Part shown: positions 36,372-47,842 of the stretch, piece by piece
Numbering within the stretch: position 1 is the first letter of the stretch
Layout of the letters: the number at the start of each line of letters is the position of its first letter
Assembly: GCA_025529335.1 (NCBI GenBank)
Contig: JAMYHX010000153.1
Coordinates: 19,480-83,479 of the forward strand
Origin: Rhizopus sp. PT2906
Lineage: Eukaryota > Mucoromycota > Mucoromycetes > Mucorales > Rhizopodaceae
Direction of reading: 5' to 3'
DNA length: 64,000 nt
Position numbers and translations under genes: made by a program
The notes under the pieces: model-generated
Told to the model about the DNA's origin: nothing
Seen by the model: the letters and a program-made list of their open reading frames with translations, nothing else
Database searches by the model: none

Positions 36372-38035
36372 ATGAGCGAATTGAATACAGAAACTATTCT
36401 TACTGCAAAAGAAAGAAGACGACTTGCCTTGGAAGAAGTAAGTGAATGACGAATTCATATGTTGTACTGATATCTGAGTAGATTGACAATGCTAAATTTG
36501 GCTGGTATCATATCCGAGCATGTCTTGTCTCTGGCATCGGTTTCTTTACGGATGCCTACGATATCTTTGCCATTAATCTAGTCTCGACAATGATTGGCTA
36601 TGTCTACTGGCCGAACGAAGGAAACAAGACACCGCATGATATTGATACGGCGATCAAGGTGTCTTGTTCTGCAGGTACTGTCATCGGACAACTTTTATTT
36701 GGATGGTTGGCTGATCGTGTGGGTCGTAAAAGAATGTATGGAGTGGAGTTGATGATCATCATCATCGGTACCGTCGGCCAAACCTTGGTCGGCAATGCAC
36801 CCGCAGCTTCCTTTTGGGCCGTCATCACCTTTTGGCGTGTTTTTGTCGGTATTGGGATCGGTGGCGATTACCCGTTATCATCTGTGATCACAGCTGAATT
36901 TGCCACTACTCGACATCGTGGTGCAATGATGGCCGCAGTCTTTGCCATGCAGGGTATCGGACAGGTCACGGCTAGTCTGGTTGGCATGATTGTCACTGCT
37001 GCTTACAAGAGTGCAATTGAAGCAGATCAAATGTATCTGGATTATGTCTGGCGTATTGTCATTGGTCTTGGTGCTGTTCCTGCTGTGTGTGCTCTCTATT
37101 ACCGTCTGACGATTCCCGAGACACCTCGATATACGATGGATGTTGAACATAAAGTCAGTCAGGCTGAACAGGATGCGAGAAAGTTCTTGCGTGAAAATGG
37201 AAAGCCTATTCCTTCTTCTTCTTCTTCTTCTTCTTCTGCAGACACAATCCAGCCCAAGGCTTCTTGGAAAGACTTTTTTCGTTATTTCGGACGTTGGAGA
37301 CATGGTCGCGTACTTTTGGGAACAGCGTATTCATGGTTTGCTTTAGACGTCGCATGGTATGGCCTCGGGCTTAATAACTCAATTATTCTTCAAAACATTG
37401 GATTTGCAGGCGGGCCAGATGCATACAAGTAAGAAGAAAGTGAAAGCAAGAAGAAATACTGATTAATTCTCTACAGTGCCGTTTTCAGAACATGTGTGGG
37501 AAACGTGATCATCAATCTACTAGGATCTGTACCAGGCTATTGGATCTCAGTGTTCACCATTGACAAAATGGGCCGCAAGACGATTCAGATCATGGGATTC
37601 ACCATGTTGACAATTCTATTTGTCATTCTTGGTTTTGGCTACCATGCCATTATCGAACGCTCGGTCGTGCTTTTTATCGTCCTCTTCACGATCACACAAA
37701 TCTTTTTCAATTGGGGGCCCAATACAACAACCTTTGTTGTTCCTGGTGAATGTTTCCCTACTCGCTACCGATCGACTGCTCACGGTATTTCAGCAGCATC
37801 TGGAAAAATAGGATCCATCATTGCTCAGGTTGCCTTTGGTTTACTCAAGGATATTGGTGGACCGAATGCATGGATTAACCATCTGCTTCAATTATTTGCC
37901 TTATTCATGCTCACGGGTCTATTGTCATCGTTTTTGATCAATGAAACAAAAGGAAAGACGTTGGAAGAATTGTCGCAGGAGGAAAATGCTGATGATGCAG
38001 ACCAAAATTCGGTAACTGACGATTTAAAAAATTAG
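36372..38035 (+). CDS. PHO84: Inorganic phosphate transporter (Pho84 type, MFS PHS family)
   Basis: A plasma-membrane high-affinity phosphate:proton symporter. Exons 36372-36437, 36482-37428 and 37477-38035 encode 523 residues. Signature features are GFFTDAYDIFAINLVSTMIG in helix 1, GQLLFGWLADRVGRKRMYG, the PHS signature GIGIGGDYPLSSVITAEFA, R.RGAMMAAVFAMQGIGQ, PETPRYTMDVEH before the central loop, and NWGPNTTTFVVPGECFPTRYRSTAHGISAA in helix 10-11. The central cytosolic loop carries a Ser run from a TTC repeat (37210-37235). The tail is acidic (EENADDADQNSVTDD). A TATA-like tataaa near 36330 and a CTTT repeat lead the start. Confidence 0.95.
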
Positions 38036-38089
38036 AATTTTGTCCTACATCTCTATTTCTTTCTCCTTTCCTTTCCTTTTTTTTTATAT

Positions 38090-38789
38090 ATGGCTTCTCC
38101 TCAGCCTAAATCACCCACATTCAAGTGGCCAATACCTCCTCCTTCAGACCAAGATATTTCAATAAAAGAAATACTCGAAAGATATACAAACGCAGATTTA
38201 CTTAAACATGTCTTGATGGCGAAATCAGAGGAAGACAAAGTAAATTATTATTTTTGACTTTTTTTTTTCTTTACAATATATAAACACACTCTTTTTTTTT
38301 ATTATTTTTAAATTGGATAAGAGACAAACAGCGCAATACGTTTTAAAAACTGAGCAAGCCAAGGTCCATCTTCGTCAACTTGACCTTCAACTCGTCAGAA
38401 TACAACAACAATCTACATATCCTTATTTGGCACCCATTCAACAACAAGTATTAGCTCGTATCACATCACCCGAAGATTATCCACATTCTGCTCATCCATT
38501 ATGTCGCCCCTATTTACACCAACCGACAACGCCTGTGTCACCTACAGAAAAGACAGGCAAGAAGAGACAACGATCACCATTTTCGGATGATGTATCTCAT
38601 CGTATCGTCATGGAAGCATTAAAAGCAAAATTGCATCGACCTCAAGAAAATAAAAGACAGCGAACGTTGCCTAAATTGATCACGTCGACGACGACGACGA
38701 CAACAACAACAGCAATAAATAATAGTCCGCCCCCTATATTACCACCCATTGATATCCATAGACAACCTACTGTAAATAGAGGCCATTGA
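38090..38789 (+). CDS. Unknown protein, Pro/Thr-rich, possibly nuclear
   Basis: Two exons (38090-38239 and 38322-38789) join in frame to 205 residues. The N-terminus is Pro-rich (MASPQPKSPTFKWPIPPPS). A helical, possibly coiled-coil core follows, with EILERYTNADLLKHVLMAK and YVLKTEQAKVHLRQLDLQLV. Basic patches follow (GKKRQRSP, HRPQENKRQRTL) that could act as nuclear localisation signals, then a Thr8 run from a CGA/CAA repeat and a Pro-rich end. I do not recognise the family. It starts 55 bases after the phosphate transporter stop, and its stop is 46 bases from the convergent PDI stop. The core conservation pattern and clean splice support a real gene. Confidence 0.6.
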
Positions 38790-38834
38790 TTGGTTCTTTT
38801 TTTATTTCTCCTTATTTTCATGTATACAAATAAA

Positions 38835-40560
38835 TCATTCCTTTTTCTTTTTTGGAGTTTCTTGTTCATTTCCTGTGACAGCAAGCAAGATGACCAAGAG
38901 AGCCAAAAGGGCGACTGCTCCTGATGAGAACAAGACCCAATAATCCATGATGTAATTGACTGCATTGGCTGCATAGCTTATCAACTTGGGAGGCACAGTG
39001 GAGATGGGCGTAAGAGTGTCAAGGTGATCAAGAGAGTCCAAGATCTCTTGAGGATGAGCCTGGACATCAAAACGTTCTTCATCCTTATTTGTCTTGAAAT
39101 ATTGTTGATGAGATGAGTCGAGGATGACAACAGCTGGTAAATGGACCAGGTTGATACCATACGAACGAGAGACAAATGGAGCATACTCCCAAGCATCAAG
39201 TTGAGCAAATAGGATGTCATCACGTTGGCATTGTGCTGAGAGATGACGGAAGGCTTCATGAGAGGATGTATCGGTGGGGTTAAAGAGACCGAGGACGACC
39301 AAGCCAGGATACTCCTTCAAGATCTCGCGTGAGTTATGCGGATAGATGGTGGTCACCAATGGCTTGCTGTGATTCTTGATCCATGCACTTAAATCTTGAT
39401 GGCCGTCATACACAAACTGTTGGTTGTCCTTGAGGATGACGATAGCAGGCAGATTCGATAGACCAAATCGTTGAGCACTTGAAGGGTCAGATGTGGTATA
39501 AAATGGTATTGATTGCAGGTACGAAGGCGCAATTTGTTCGAGCTGCTCGAGATGTTCCTTGGTTTGCTTCTCAGTCACATAGACCAGATTCACGTCGCTT
39601 TTCTTCAACAGGTCGTCAAAGAGTTGGTCTCGACGGACACCACGAACCGCTGAACCGGTGTGCTCAAGCGCAAATTCGACAAGGGCATCTGCCTTGCGTT
39701 CACCATGGAATTGAATGGACGTACCGTGTATAAAACTAGGAGAAATAATGTGTGAGATGAATTCTACAAATATATGTCTTTTGTTACTATTTTAATGTAG
39801 GCAATCCAGTCACTTTATGTTCATTACACAAGTCTATTAAAGAAATCTAAGACTTTTGTTCGTTATTGTACCTGCTCTAGTTTACCTTTATTCGATTCAC
39901 AGTTAACCTCACCCACATTCACCTTATCTTTCAATCGACTTGCAGCCATAACCCACTCCCCAGCCAATGTCTGACAGTGCCCGCACCAGGGAGCATAAAA
40001 CTTGATAAACCAAGGTTCTTTACTTTTAACAATCGCTTCTATTTCTTCACGTGTAGTAATCGACTTGCTCTCTCCCTTTGTATTTCTGTATGGCTTATTT
40101 TGCTCAACAAATTCTTCCAACGTCTGCTGGTTAGGATCAAGTCGCTTCCAAGGACCACGGTCTAAGCTGGCTAAGAAAGCGGGGAAAGCCTCGACGTGTT
40201 TATCTCGACAGTAGCCTTTGTAGTCATCACAGTTGATCCTCACGAATGCCGTATTCTCTTTTCTATATTTAGAGGCTATTTGCTCTACTTGAGTGGCTAA
40301 AACAAAGAATAAGAAAAAACAAAATATAAAGATGATGTAGCTTACTTAATTCCTCACAAGATGCACAGTTTGGCTGAAAGAACTCTACAAATCTAGCAAT
40401 GCATGTCAGTCTTATATATATATATGCATTCTTTTTTAGATTCTTACAGAGCTCCTGAACCTCTTGTTTCGATCGTCTTGGGATCAACTTGTTGAATCGT
40501 TGCTTGAACTGCATTACTCACTACTAATAACCCAAGTGCGACAGGAAACAAAAATACCAT
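38835..40560 (-). CDS. Membrane-anchored protein disulfide isomerase
   Basis: An ER-resident thioredoxin-fold oxidoreductase, comparable to TMX3 or yeast Eps1. The start at 40560 gives a signal peptide (MVFLFPVALGLLVVSNAVQA). The first thioredoxin domain has the active site FFQPNCASCEEL (CxxC); the second has FIKFYAPWCGHCQTLAGEW with classic CGHC and NCESNK^DLCNEHKVTGLPTLK after an intron, including the cis-Pro. Two redox-inactive thioredoxin-like domains follow (KKSDVNLVYVTEK onward, LPAIVILKD, LPAVVILDSS). Near the C-terminus is a membrane helix (WVLFSSGAVALLALLVILLAV) and a cytosolic tail ending KKKKE, which fits a dilysine ER-retrieval signal. The CASC site is unusual compared with CGHC. 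Introns lie near 40267-40347, 40394-40447, 39838-39890 and 39740-39795. Confidence 0.9.
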
Positions 40561-40671
40561 TTTTGGCAATAAAGAACAAAAGAAGAATGAAAAAGATAAA
40601 GGAATGCTCTCTTTTATTTTATAGAATATATAAGTGTGTGTGTGTGTGACATTATTATTTACACAAAAGCT

Positions 40672-42269
40672 TTAGGCATTGTAACTTGAGGCCGAGACAG
40701 AGCCACCTTTTCCAGTCCAGTTGGTATGAATGTAGGTACCAGGGTTATCGAGCAATTCATAGGTGTGAGCACCAAAGTAATCACGTTGAGCTTGGATGAG
40801 GTTAGCAGGCAGTTTCTCATGACGGAGACCGTCGTAAAAGTTAAGTGCGGTTGAGAGAGCGGGTGTAGGGATACCAGCTTGAACAGCAGTTGCGATGACC
40901 TGACGCCAGGCATCTTGAGCCTTGGCGGTAGCCTCTTGGAAGAAAGGATCAAACAAGAGATTCTCCAGACGTGGATTGTTGGTGAAGGCGTCCTTGATTT
41001 TGCCTAAAAAGACCGATCGAATGATACAACCTCCACGCCACATGAGAGCAATGCCTGCAAAATTGAGGTTCCATCCATAGTCGGCACCCGCTTGACGCAT
41101 GAGCATAAATCCTTGAGCATAAGACACAATCTTAGACGCGTACAGTGCTTGGCCAAGGGCATCAAGCAACTTCTTTTTGTCGCCTGTGAACTGGCCTTGG
41201 GTGGGACCCTTTAGGATCTTGCTTGCTCGCACACGTTCGTCCTTGAGGGAGGATAGACATCGTGCATATACAGCTTCACCAATTAATGTCACAGGGATGC
41301 CACGGTCCAAAGAATCGATACCAGTCCATTTGCCTGTTCCCTTTTGGCCAGCCGTGTCGCGAATCTTCTCGACCAGAGCCTTGCCGTCTTGATCTTTGTA
41401 ACGAAGGATGTCGCGTGTGATTTCGATCAAGAATGAGTCGAGATCGCCCTTATTCCATGTCTCAAACACGTCAGCCATTTCGTCTTCTGTCAAGTGGAGC
41501 ACTTCCTTCATAATGTGATAGACTTCAGTGATCAGCTGCATATCACCGTATTCTATGTGATATAAGGGACATGATGTATAAATAGAAATGTAGCTTACCT
41601 ATGCCATTGTGAACCATCTTGACATAATGTCCAGCACCTGATTCACCCACCCAATCGCAACAAGGAGCACCATCAGGTGCCTTGGCAGCAATCGCTTGAA
41701 AGATAGGCTTGATGTGCTCCCATGCCTTGGGATTACCACCAGGCATCAAGGAAGGGCCGTAGCGTGCGCCTTCTTCACCACCTGAAACACCTGAACCAAC
41801 AAAGAGAATACCCTTGTCTTCCAATTCTTTGCAGCGACGAATCGAGTCTGGGAAATGTGAGTTACCACCATCAATTACGATGTCACCTTGTTCTAGGTGA
41901 GGTAACAGTTGTTCAATAAAGTTATCGACAGCTGAACCAGCCTTGACAAGTAAAATAATTTTGCGAGGTCGTTTCAACTTTGAGCAGAATTCCTCGACAG
42001 AGTGAGCACCAACGACCTTGGTGCCTAACGGGAATGATCAATAGGCTATTATATATATATATTTATATATATACCTTTGGCTTCGTTTTCTAAAAAGTGA
42101 TCCACCTTGGAGGTTGTGCGGTTATAGGCACAGACAACAAAGCCGTGATCGTTCATATTTAAAATCAAGTTTTGACCCATCACGGCTAATCCAATAAGTC
42201 CAACATCAGCACTAACATAGGTGTCAAAAAGATACTTGTTTTAAATCATTCAAAAACTTACACAGTCAT
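40672..42269 (-). CDS. GND1: 6-phosphogluconate dehydrogenase, decarboxylating
   Basis: Cytosolic oxidative pentose-phosphate enzyme that makes ribulose 5-phosphate, CO2 and NADPH. The start is ATG at 42269; the first exon (MTV) joins [24 protein letters not shown], an NADP-binding Rossmann motif. Key motifs are [55 protein letters not shown] with the catalytic Lys and His/Asn, and the C-terminal [37 protein letters not shown]. Stop at 40672. Introns lie near 42217-42262, 42025-42075 and 41552-41597. Length near 490 residues is normal. Confidence 0.97.
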
Positions 42270-42466
42270 TTCTGATAAAAAGAAGAAAATAAAGTTGACA
42301 GAATAAAAAGAGAAGAAAAAAAAAAAAGACTCTTTATATACAATACTTTAAGGAAGGGGTTTTCTTAACAAAAGATGATGTAAAGCTTTTATTATGCAGT
42401 TGCATCATGCCTACGTTGCCCGCTCAGAGTACAAAAGAAGCTCCGATGTTTTTTTAAGCATCCCAG

Positions 42467-42976
42467 TTACGTCTGAACCAACAGACTCTTTAACCCAACG
42501 ATAGCATGTTCCTGTTCATGATGAACTATAGTCAGGATCAACACGGTGATTGAGTTTCTACCGACAAGATAGACTTTGCTTTCTTGATCAACCTTTTCCT
42601 TTAATTTGTCTAGACTCTCTTTAATCGGTCTGTATCGTTCGTCCTGTAGGAACTCGTGATATGACTTTATTTCGAGATGATTTTCTTCGTTACCGTTCAA
42701 TAGGTCAAGATCATCTAGTTCGTCTATAGAAGTGGGTAATGTTGTTTTGGTGGTTTTAGTGTTGATCCATTCAAAAGGTTCATCGGATTCTGATTCGAGA
42801 TAAATATTCTTTGCTGCACTTGTCAACAGGTCGCGTGCCTCTTGGACAATCGGAAATGAGGCAGGCTTCAGCTTGGATTCTTTAGTCATTTGCGGTTTTG
42901 TAGAATGAGGAGGATTGATCATTGGATTATTCAGCATTTGCATATAGGCGTCCTCACCATCATTATTATCGGTCAT
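42467..42976 (-). CDS. Nuclease A inhibitor-like (NuiA-like) protein
   Basis: A 169-residue single-exon frame. The N-terminal 45 residues are polar and probably disordered. From residue 47 the pattern matches the NuiA fold known from cyanobacterial nuclease A inhibitor: EARDLLTSAAKNIYLESESDEPFEWI, then SIDELDDLDLLNGNEENHLEIKS, FLQDERYRPIKESLDKLKEK, and the closing VYLVGRNSITVLILTIVHHE and IVGLKSLLVQT. In NuiA these correspond to the SESDYPF motif, the DxDSFFE region and the final VYIVGK...AGLxTxVVET strands. NuiA binds and blocks a DNA/RNA non-specific endonuclease in bacteria; what a fungal homologue does is unknown. No signal peptide is seen, so it is probably nuclear or cytosolic. The assignment comes from motif memory. 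Confidence 0.7.
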   Translation of the reverse strand: MTDNNDGEDAYMQMLNNPMINPPHSTKPQMTKESKLKPASFPIVQEARDLLTSAAKNIYLESESDEPFEWINTKTTKTTLPTSIDELDDLDLLNGNEENHLEIKSYHEFLQDERYRPIKESLDKLKEKVDQESKVYLVGRNSITVLILTIVHHEQEHAIVGLKSLLVQT

Positions 42977-43094
42977 CGTTAAAGTTTAAAATCGAAAAAA
43001 GAAAAAAGAAAAAAGAAAAGAGCACAATCTTTAAAAATAGAAAGAGAGAAAATAAAAGTGTGACGTGTATGACATCAATGAAAAGTTTATTGAT

Positions 43095-44208
43095 CTAATC
43101 GTCCTCGTCGCCTCCATTTGGGTAATGCATTGCGCACTTGACTTGAGTGAGTTCGTGTGTTCTGATGTTGATGGCTGTCAACTGGTTACCATAGACACAG
43201 CCGGTATCCACGCCAAAGGTGTACTGTTGTAGGTTCAATCCCCGTCCGGCGTCATGTCCATAATAGATCATTGTGTTATTCACTGTCAAGCTCTTTTGAT
43301 ATGAGTTCCATTCGACTGCCCATTGTGTGCCTACTTTGTCGCGTGTGGGTATGTTATGTTTGTCTATATCACGCATGTTCATAACTAAATAAGGAACTTG
43401 ATCTTTGAGTGCTGGAATGCTAGGGTCAAGACCGCCATGAACCACAATAGTATTGTTTAGGAATGGAAGGTGAAGGATGACAGGACAGGACGATAAATAG
43501 TCATAATCTTCTTTGGTCATGTTTCTAAAAAGAAAGGGTATTAGTAAGAAAGAGTAAGAAAGACGATTGGATATATAAAACTTACAATGCAATTGGTTCA
43601 TGATAGTTGCTAAATTTGAGTGGATCAGGCACGCTGCCTTCTGGCATCACAGCCTTCGGTGGAGCCATAGATCCTTGGCCGTTAACTAACTCAAAGGTCT
43701 TGAATCGAATTAATTTATCATCATGGTTACCACGGACACAGAGAGCGCCCAATTCTTTTGCTCGTCGAATGACACCTATGCTGTCTGGTCCCTTTGAAGT
43801 TAAATCTCCCGCCAAGATAAGCTGGTCTCTATCAGTATAATTCAATGCGCTTATAAGTGCATTAAATTCGTCGATACACCCGTGAATGTCACCAATGACA
43901 AATATGCGTTCCTTTTGTTGAAGTGATGTATCATTATTTGTTACAATTTGTGTCATGTGAGAATAAGGAGAAACTGGATAGTTGGAATTATTATTCGCAC
44001 TGTTGCCGAGTGTATTGGCTGCATCTTGTCTCTTCTTGTTGTCAGTGACAACAACTGCGACAACAATGACGATAATAATAATGACGACAGCAGCAATACT
44101 GGCTCCAATGATTTTCCATAGTCTCTTTTGTTTCTTTGTTTTATAATTTTCGGGTATGGCGTCTATGTATTCTATACTCTCTGTGCTTTTGTTATTGAAA
44201 AATGTCAT
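43095..44208 (-). CDS. PPN2: Ppn2-like vacuolar endopolyphosphatase (calcineurin-like)
   Basis: A type II membrane metallophosphatase; yeast Ppn2 is a zinc-dependent endopolyphosphatase of the vacuole lumen. I start at MTFFNNKSTESIEYI (44208); an in-frame upstream ATG at 44274 would add 22 residues. A basic segment (KTKKQKRLWK) precedes a membrane helix (IIGASIAAVVIIIIVIVVAVVVT). The lumenal PPP-fold domain has metal-binding motifs GDIHGC, LILAGDLTSKGPDS, VRGNHDD, VVHGGLDP and IYYGHDAGRG, and VDTGCVYGNQL as in bacterial and fungal PPP phosphatases. Asn-linked glycosylation sites (NYT, NNT) occur in the domain. One intron (about 43526-43585) joins EPIAL to NMTKEDYDY. The stop is at 43095. Confidence 0.88.
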
Positions 44209-46348
44209 GCTAACAACAAAAAAAGAAAGAGCAGGTTCTTTTCCTTCCTTTCCATTTTTATATTGCAGCTTCATTTTTGAATCTCAGTTCTGTCTTTTAA
44301 GGAAGAGATATTCTTCACCTTTAATACATAGGCATCACATCTTGGCACATCATTTGGGTAGTACACAGTTTTACTATCTTTAATAAAATATTATCATCTC
44401 TAATTTTAGATTTGATGTTTATGCTAAGAATTGCTCAGGCAAAAGGAAAGAACAACACTTTGACTTTGCTTGGAATCAGTACTATTTAGCCGAGACAGTT
44501 TCAAACATAGCCGCTAAAGGGATTTTCCATTTATAATAGCTATTTTTCATGATAAGCCACTACAATTGAAGCTTGCTTATGAAATCAATGAGCACTACCA
44601 TTGAATCTTTGCTGCTGCGATTATAAACTCGCTCGCTTCACATAGGCACACACACACACACACACAGATATGCCATTTGTTGCTTATCTGTTATATCGAG
44701 ACTGTTTCTCACAAATAGATATTGTGAGCTGATAATAGCAATATGAAGGGTCCTTCTTTGAAGTGTTCGGAAAACGAAAAAGACATGAGCCGAGGTTTCA
44801 AAAAAGGATGACTCCGAACAGGAACTCCATTGGCAATGCATTGTTTTTTATAAGAAAGCATTCACTTTTAAGTAAAAACTAATGATTTATTAGGCACGTA
44901 GACATATATGATTTGATGATGAGGGATATCTTGTCGCTACAATAATTTTCTCAATGAGCCAACAGAATAAACCCATTGATCTTATCGTGTCTAACAATAA
45001 TAAACACATTTTAAAACTGTTTTCTTCAGTCGTTTTTTATTGACAATTGGTTATGCAAAAAAAAAAGAAAAAAGAAACTGAGTGTCCTATTCGCTTTGTT
45101 TCGAAAATATGCATTATATCTTCCTTTATTGGATGTCTCTTTGATACTATTGATCCTGCAGGTCAAAATAGACTATAATACGCATCAAGTAATATTGAGT
45201 GTAGATTGTGAAGATTTTCAAAGTAAAAGTAATATGCTACTTTTTCTAATCTTTATGAGAACATGATTAAAGATACAATCTATATATATTAATTCTCAAT
45301 ATCAAATAATCTTTACTATATAGTCTTCATGAATGGATCTCGGACTTGTAGTCCTTGGAGACAAGAATCACAACAAAGTGGCGGTCTGGTGCTGTATAAG
45401 GAGAGAGAATGGGGGTATAATAATACTTGGGCTTTGAATCAAATAACAAGACGGAGTGTGCGGAATTGGGAAGGATAGTAATAGAAGATTGGAAATAGCT
45501 AATTCAAAGAAGGGTGATATTATGATGCTTGGCCATCTTCAATTCTGGCAGCAACGAGCTCTGCCTGTAGCTAATATAATAATAATCCGCAGAGACAAAA
45601 AAAAAAAGAAAAAAAAAGGGCCAACCTTCCTTATAGTTTCAAAGGGTAAGAAAGGATGAATTAATTGTCTATGTATGAGGACATTGTTATTAATTACACA
45701 CAAAATAAAGAAATACAATTCATAAATGTATTAATTGTAACAATTTATTGATGAAATGCGGGTCTGTGTAAGCAACTGTTTAAATGAGCGGTCAAGGGTA
45801 AAAACATTATTTTCTATAGAATGTGCTTTTAAGTTATTGTTATCTATTGTGAAATAGTAAACACCACGGGAGTTAGTTCCTTTAGAGATGGGTGTTCCTT
45901 CTCATATGATGCCATATGTGATAAATAGTATTACCCTTCTAGCTTTAAGGAAAACAATGATTTCAATGACTTGCCAAATTTAGAGTAGAATCAGTTTTCT
46001 TCATTACCAAAAACAGTATTAACCTCATTCACTTGCTTTCTATACTTCTTTTTATTATTTGCATAAATCTTTACATTTAAATGAATTAAGAATCAATTAT
46101 TATCCAAACAAACCCATTGTTTTTTGTGGTGTGCACTGACCTTTATATTGAAACTATAGGTTTGTCTTACAACCAGTTTGTTTATGTACGGAGTTTAATT
46201 GACCAATCTAGAACGGAGTTGGATGAAATCAATGAAAACCCGTTTTTTTTTCTCTTCTTTTTCTATTTTTTCCCTCTCTTTTATAATATCTTCTTTCAAA
46301 AAAAAAGAAAAACAACAAGATATAAAAAAGACTCTTTATTATAAATGA
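44209..46348. other. AT-rich intergenic region between divergent genes
   Basis: About 2.1 kb separating the Ppn2-like and FHA-RING start codons. It includes a CA repeat (44646-44664), A-rich runs near 45056-45075 and 45597-45617, and a T-rich run near 46241-46262. The frames inside are short and uninformative. I see no gene or RNA. Confidence 0.55.
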
Positions 46349-47608
46349 ATGTATATGCATCATCTTTGTGACTCTGCAATAAATAGTACAACATCATCAC
46401 ATATGCCTCGTAATCGTAGTTTATCAGCTTCAAATTCAACCACCAGTTCAGCTTCACCCGCCTTAATAACCCGGGGTTTCGCAAGTATTCGAAGAGCCCA
46501 CAGACGTCTATCCGCTTCAAGTCCTGTTTCACCTTCACAAGACTCACCCTATGAACCAATACAACCTACAGTAGAACAATCTAATAATAATACCGATCCT
46601 CCGATCAAAACACATATTCGACTTGTACCCAACGTTGGACTCTCCAGTCGAAGCTTTGTCTTTGATGTGATCGACAAAGAGCTTGAACCAGGCATCCTCT
46701 ATCGCATTGGCCGATTTTCAGATCGAAATACTATTGATCAGCGACTTTCTTTCAAAAGTAAAGTGGTGAGTCGTAATCATGCGGAAATATGGTCTGAAAA
46801 TGGAAAGGTAAAACCTTTTTTTGTTGTTGTGGACAATAACCCCCTTTTTATTGACTTGTTATTTCAGATCTTTATTAGAGATATTGGATCCTCCAGTGGC
46901 ACCTTTGTCAACCGTCTGAGGCTCAGTCCACCCAGCCATGAAAGTCAACCACAAGAGATCAAAGATGGAGACACAATACAATTGGGTGTTGATTATCAAG
47001 GCGGTGTTGAGCCTATCTACCGCGCAGTACGTATCCGTATCGAGGTCAATCGTGCTGAACAACATTCGAGTCCATTTACCCGTACAGCATTTGAACAACT
47101 ACGCAATCAGCTCATCGCGAGCCACGGGGGAGAAAAAGTGGGTGAAGACGTCCAGGAGTGCTGCATTTGTCTCTATGCCATCGCCCCATTCCAAGCTCTC
47201 TTTGTTGCTCCTTGTTCTCATGTTTTTCATTTCAAATGTCTTCGTCCAATCGTGTTCCAAAACTATCCAGGATTCTCATGCCCGCTATGTCGAAACTATT
47301 TTGATTTGGAAGCCAGTGTGGCAGTCGAAGTCGAAGATGTTTTGGAGGCAATGAATCAACATAAAAAGGAAATAGCAAATGCTGCAATTGACCCAGTACC
47401 GGAAGAGGAAGAGCCCCTGACTAGTGAAAACAACCCAGTGGTTGTCGTTGTACCCAAGGAACCGGTTGCTCCTGCATCTCCAAGTGATGAAGCCACTTCC
47501 GCTGGTCATCATTTACCAAGAAGTGACGCACTGTTATCAACCACGTTGGTTAGCCCAGTCATGCTAGAGGATATGGTTACTTCCAATAGCTCATCATCAT
47601 CGTCATGA
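46349..47608 (+). CDS. DMA1: FHA-RING E3 ubiquitin ligase (Dma1/Dma2 type)
   Basis: Fungal Dma proteins combine a phosphothreonine-binding FHA domain with a RING ubiquitin ligase and act in mitotic checkpoints and spindle position control. I use the ATG at 46349 (MYMHHLCDSAINS); 46403 (MPRNRSLSAS) is equally possible. A Ser-rich N-terminus precedes the FHA domain: YRIGRFSDRN, then SKVVSRNHAEIW, DIGSSSGTFVNRLRLSP and DGDTIQLG. The RING-H2 finger reads CCICLYAI, APCSHVFHFKCLRP and CPLCRNYFD. A 60-base intron (46808-46867) lies inside the FHA domain; it has GT-AG ends but no stop and a length divisible by three, so the unspliced message also reads through. The acidic and Ser-rich tail ends in a Ser run. 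Confidence 0.93.
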   Translation: MYMHHLCDSAINSTTSSHMPRNRSLSASNSTTSSASPALITRGFASIRRAHRRLSASSPVSPSQDSPYEPIQPTVEQSNNNTDPPIKTHIRLVPNVGLSSRSFVFDVIDKELEPGILYRIGRFSDRNTIDQRLSFKSKVVSRNHAEIWSENGKVKPFFVVVDNNPLFIDLLFQIFIRDIGSSSGTFVNRLRLSPPSHESQPQEIKDGDTIQLGVDYQGGVEPIYRAVRIRIEVNRAEQHSSPFTRTAFEQLRNQLIASHGGEKVGEDVQECCICLYAIAPFQALFVAPCSHVFHFKCLRPIVFQNYPGFSCPLCRNYFDLEASVAVEVEDVLEAMNQHKKEIANAAIDPVPEEEEPLTSENNPVVVVVPKEPVAPASPSDEATSAGHHLPRSDALLSTTLVSPVMLEDMVTSNSSSSSS

Positions 47609-47842
47609 TCATAATAGACTCAAAAAAAAAAAACAAAGAGAAAGGTGCAAATAGAATACATATCCTCACAAATTGAACGCATTTGTCTTCTTTTTTTTTT
47701 TTTCTTACAACACATAACAAAGGGCTTTCTTCCTTACTTTTTTGTAAATTGCATAAAAGAAACATTACTCTTTTTTTTTTCTGTATAATAAAACAAGTTA
47801 TCACAAAAAAAGCATAAAGAGCTAAAAAAAAGGGGGGGGGTA

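Noticed and set aside
36878..37303. Minus-strand frame with an Arg run over the phosphate transporter
   Set aside because: The Arg run comes from the antisense of the TTC serine repeat; the plus strand carries all PHS transporter motifs.
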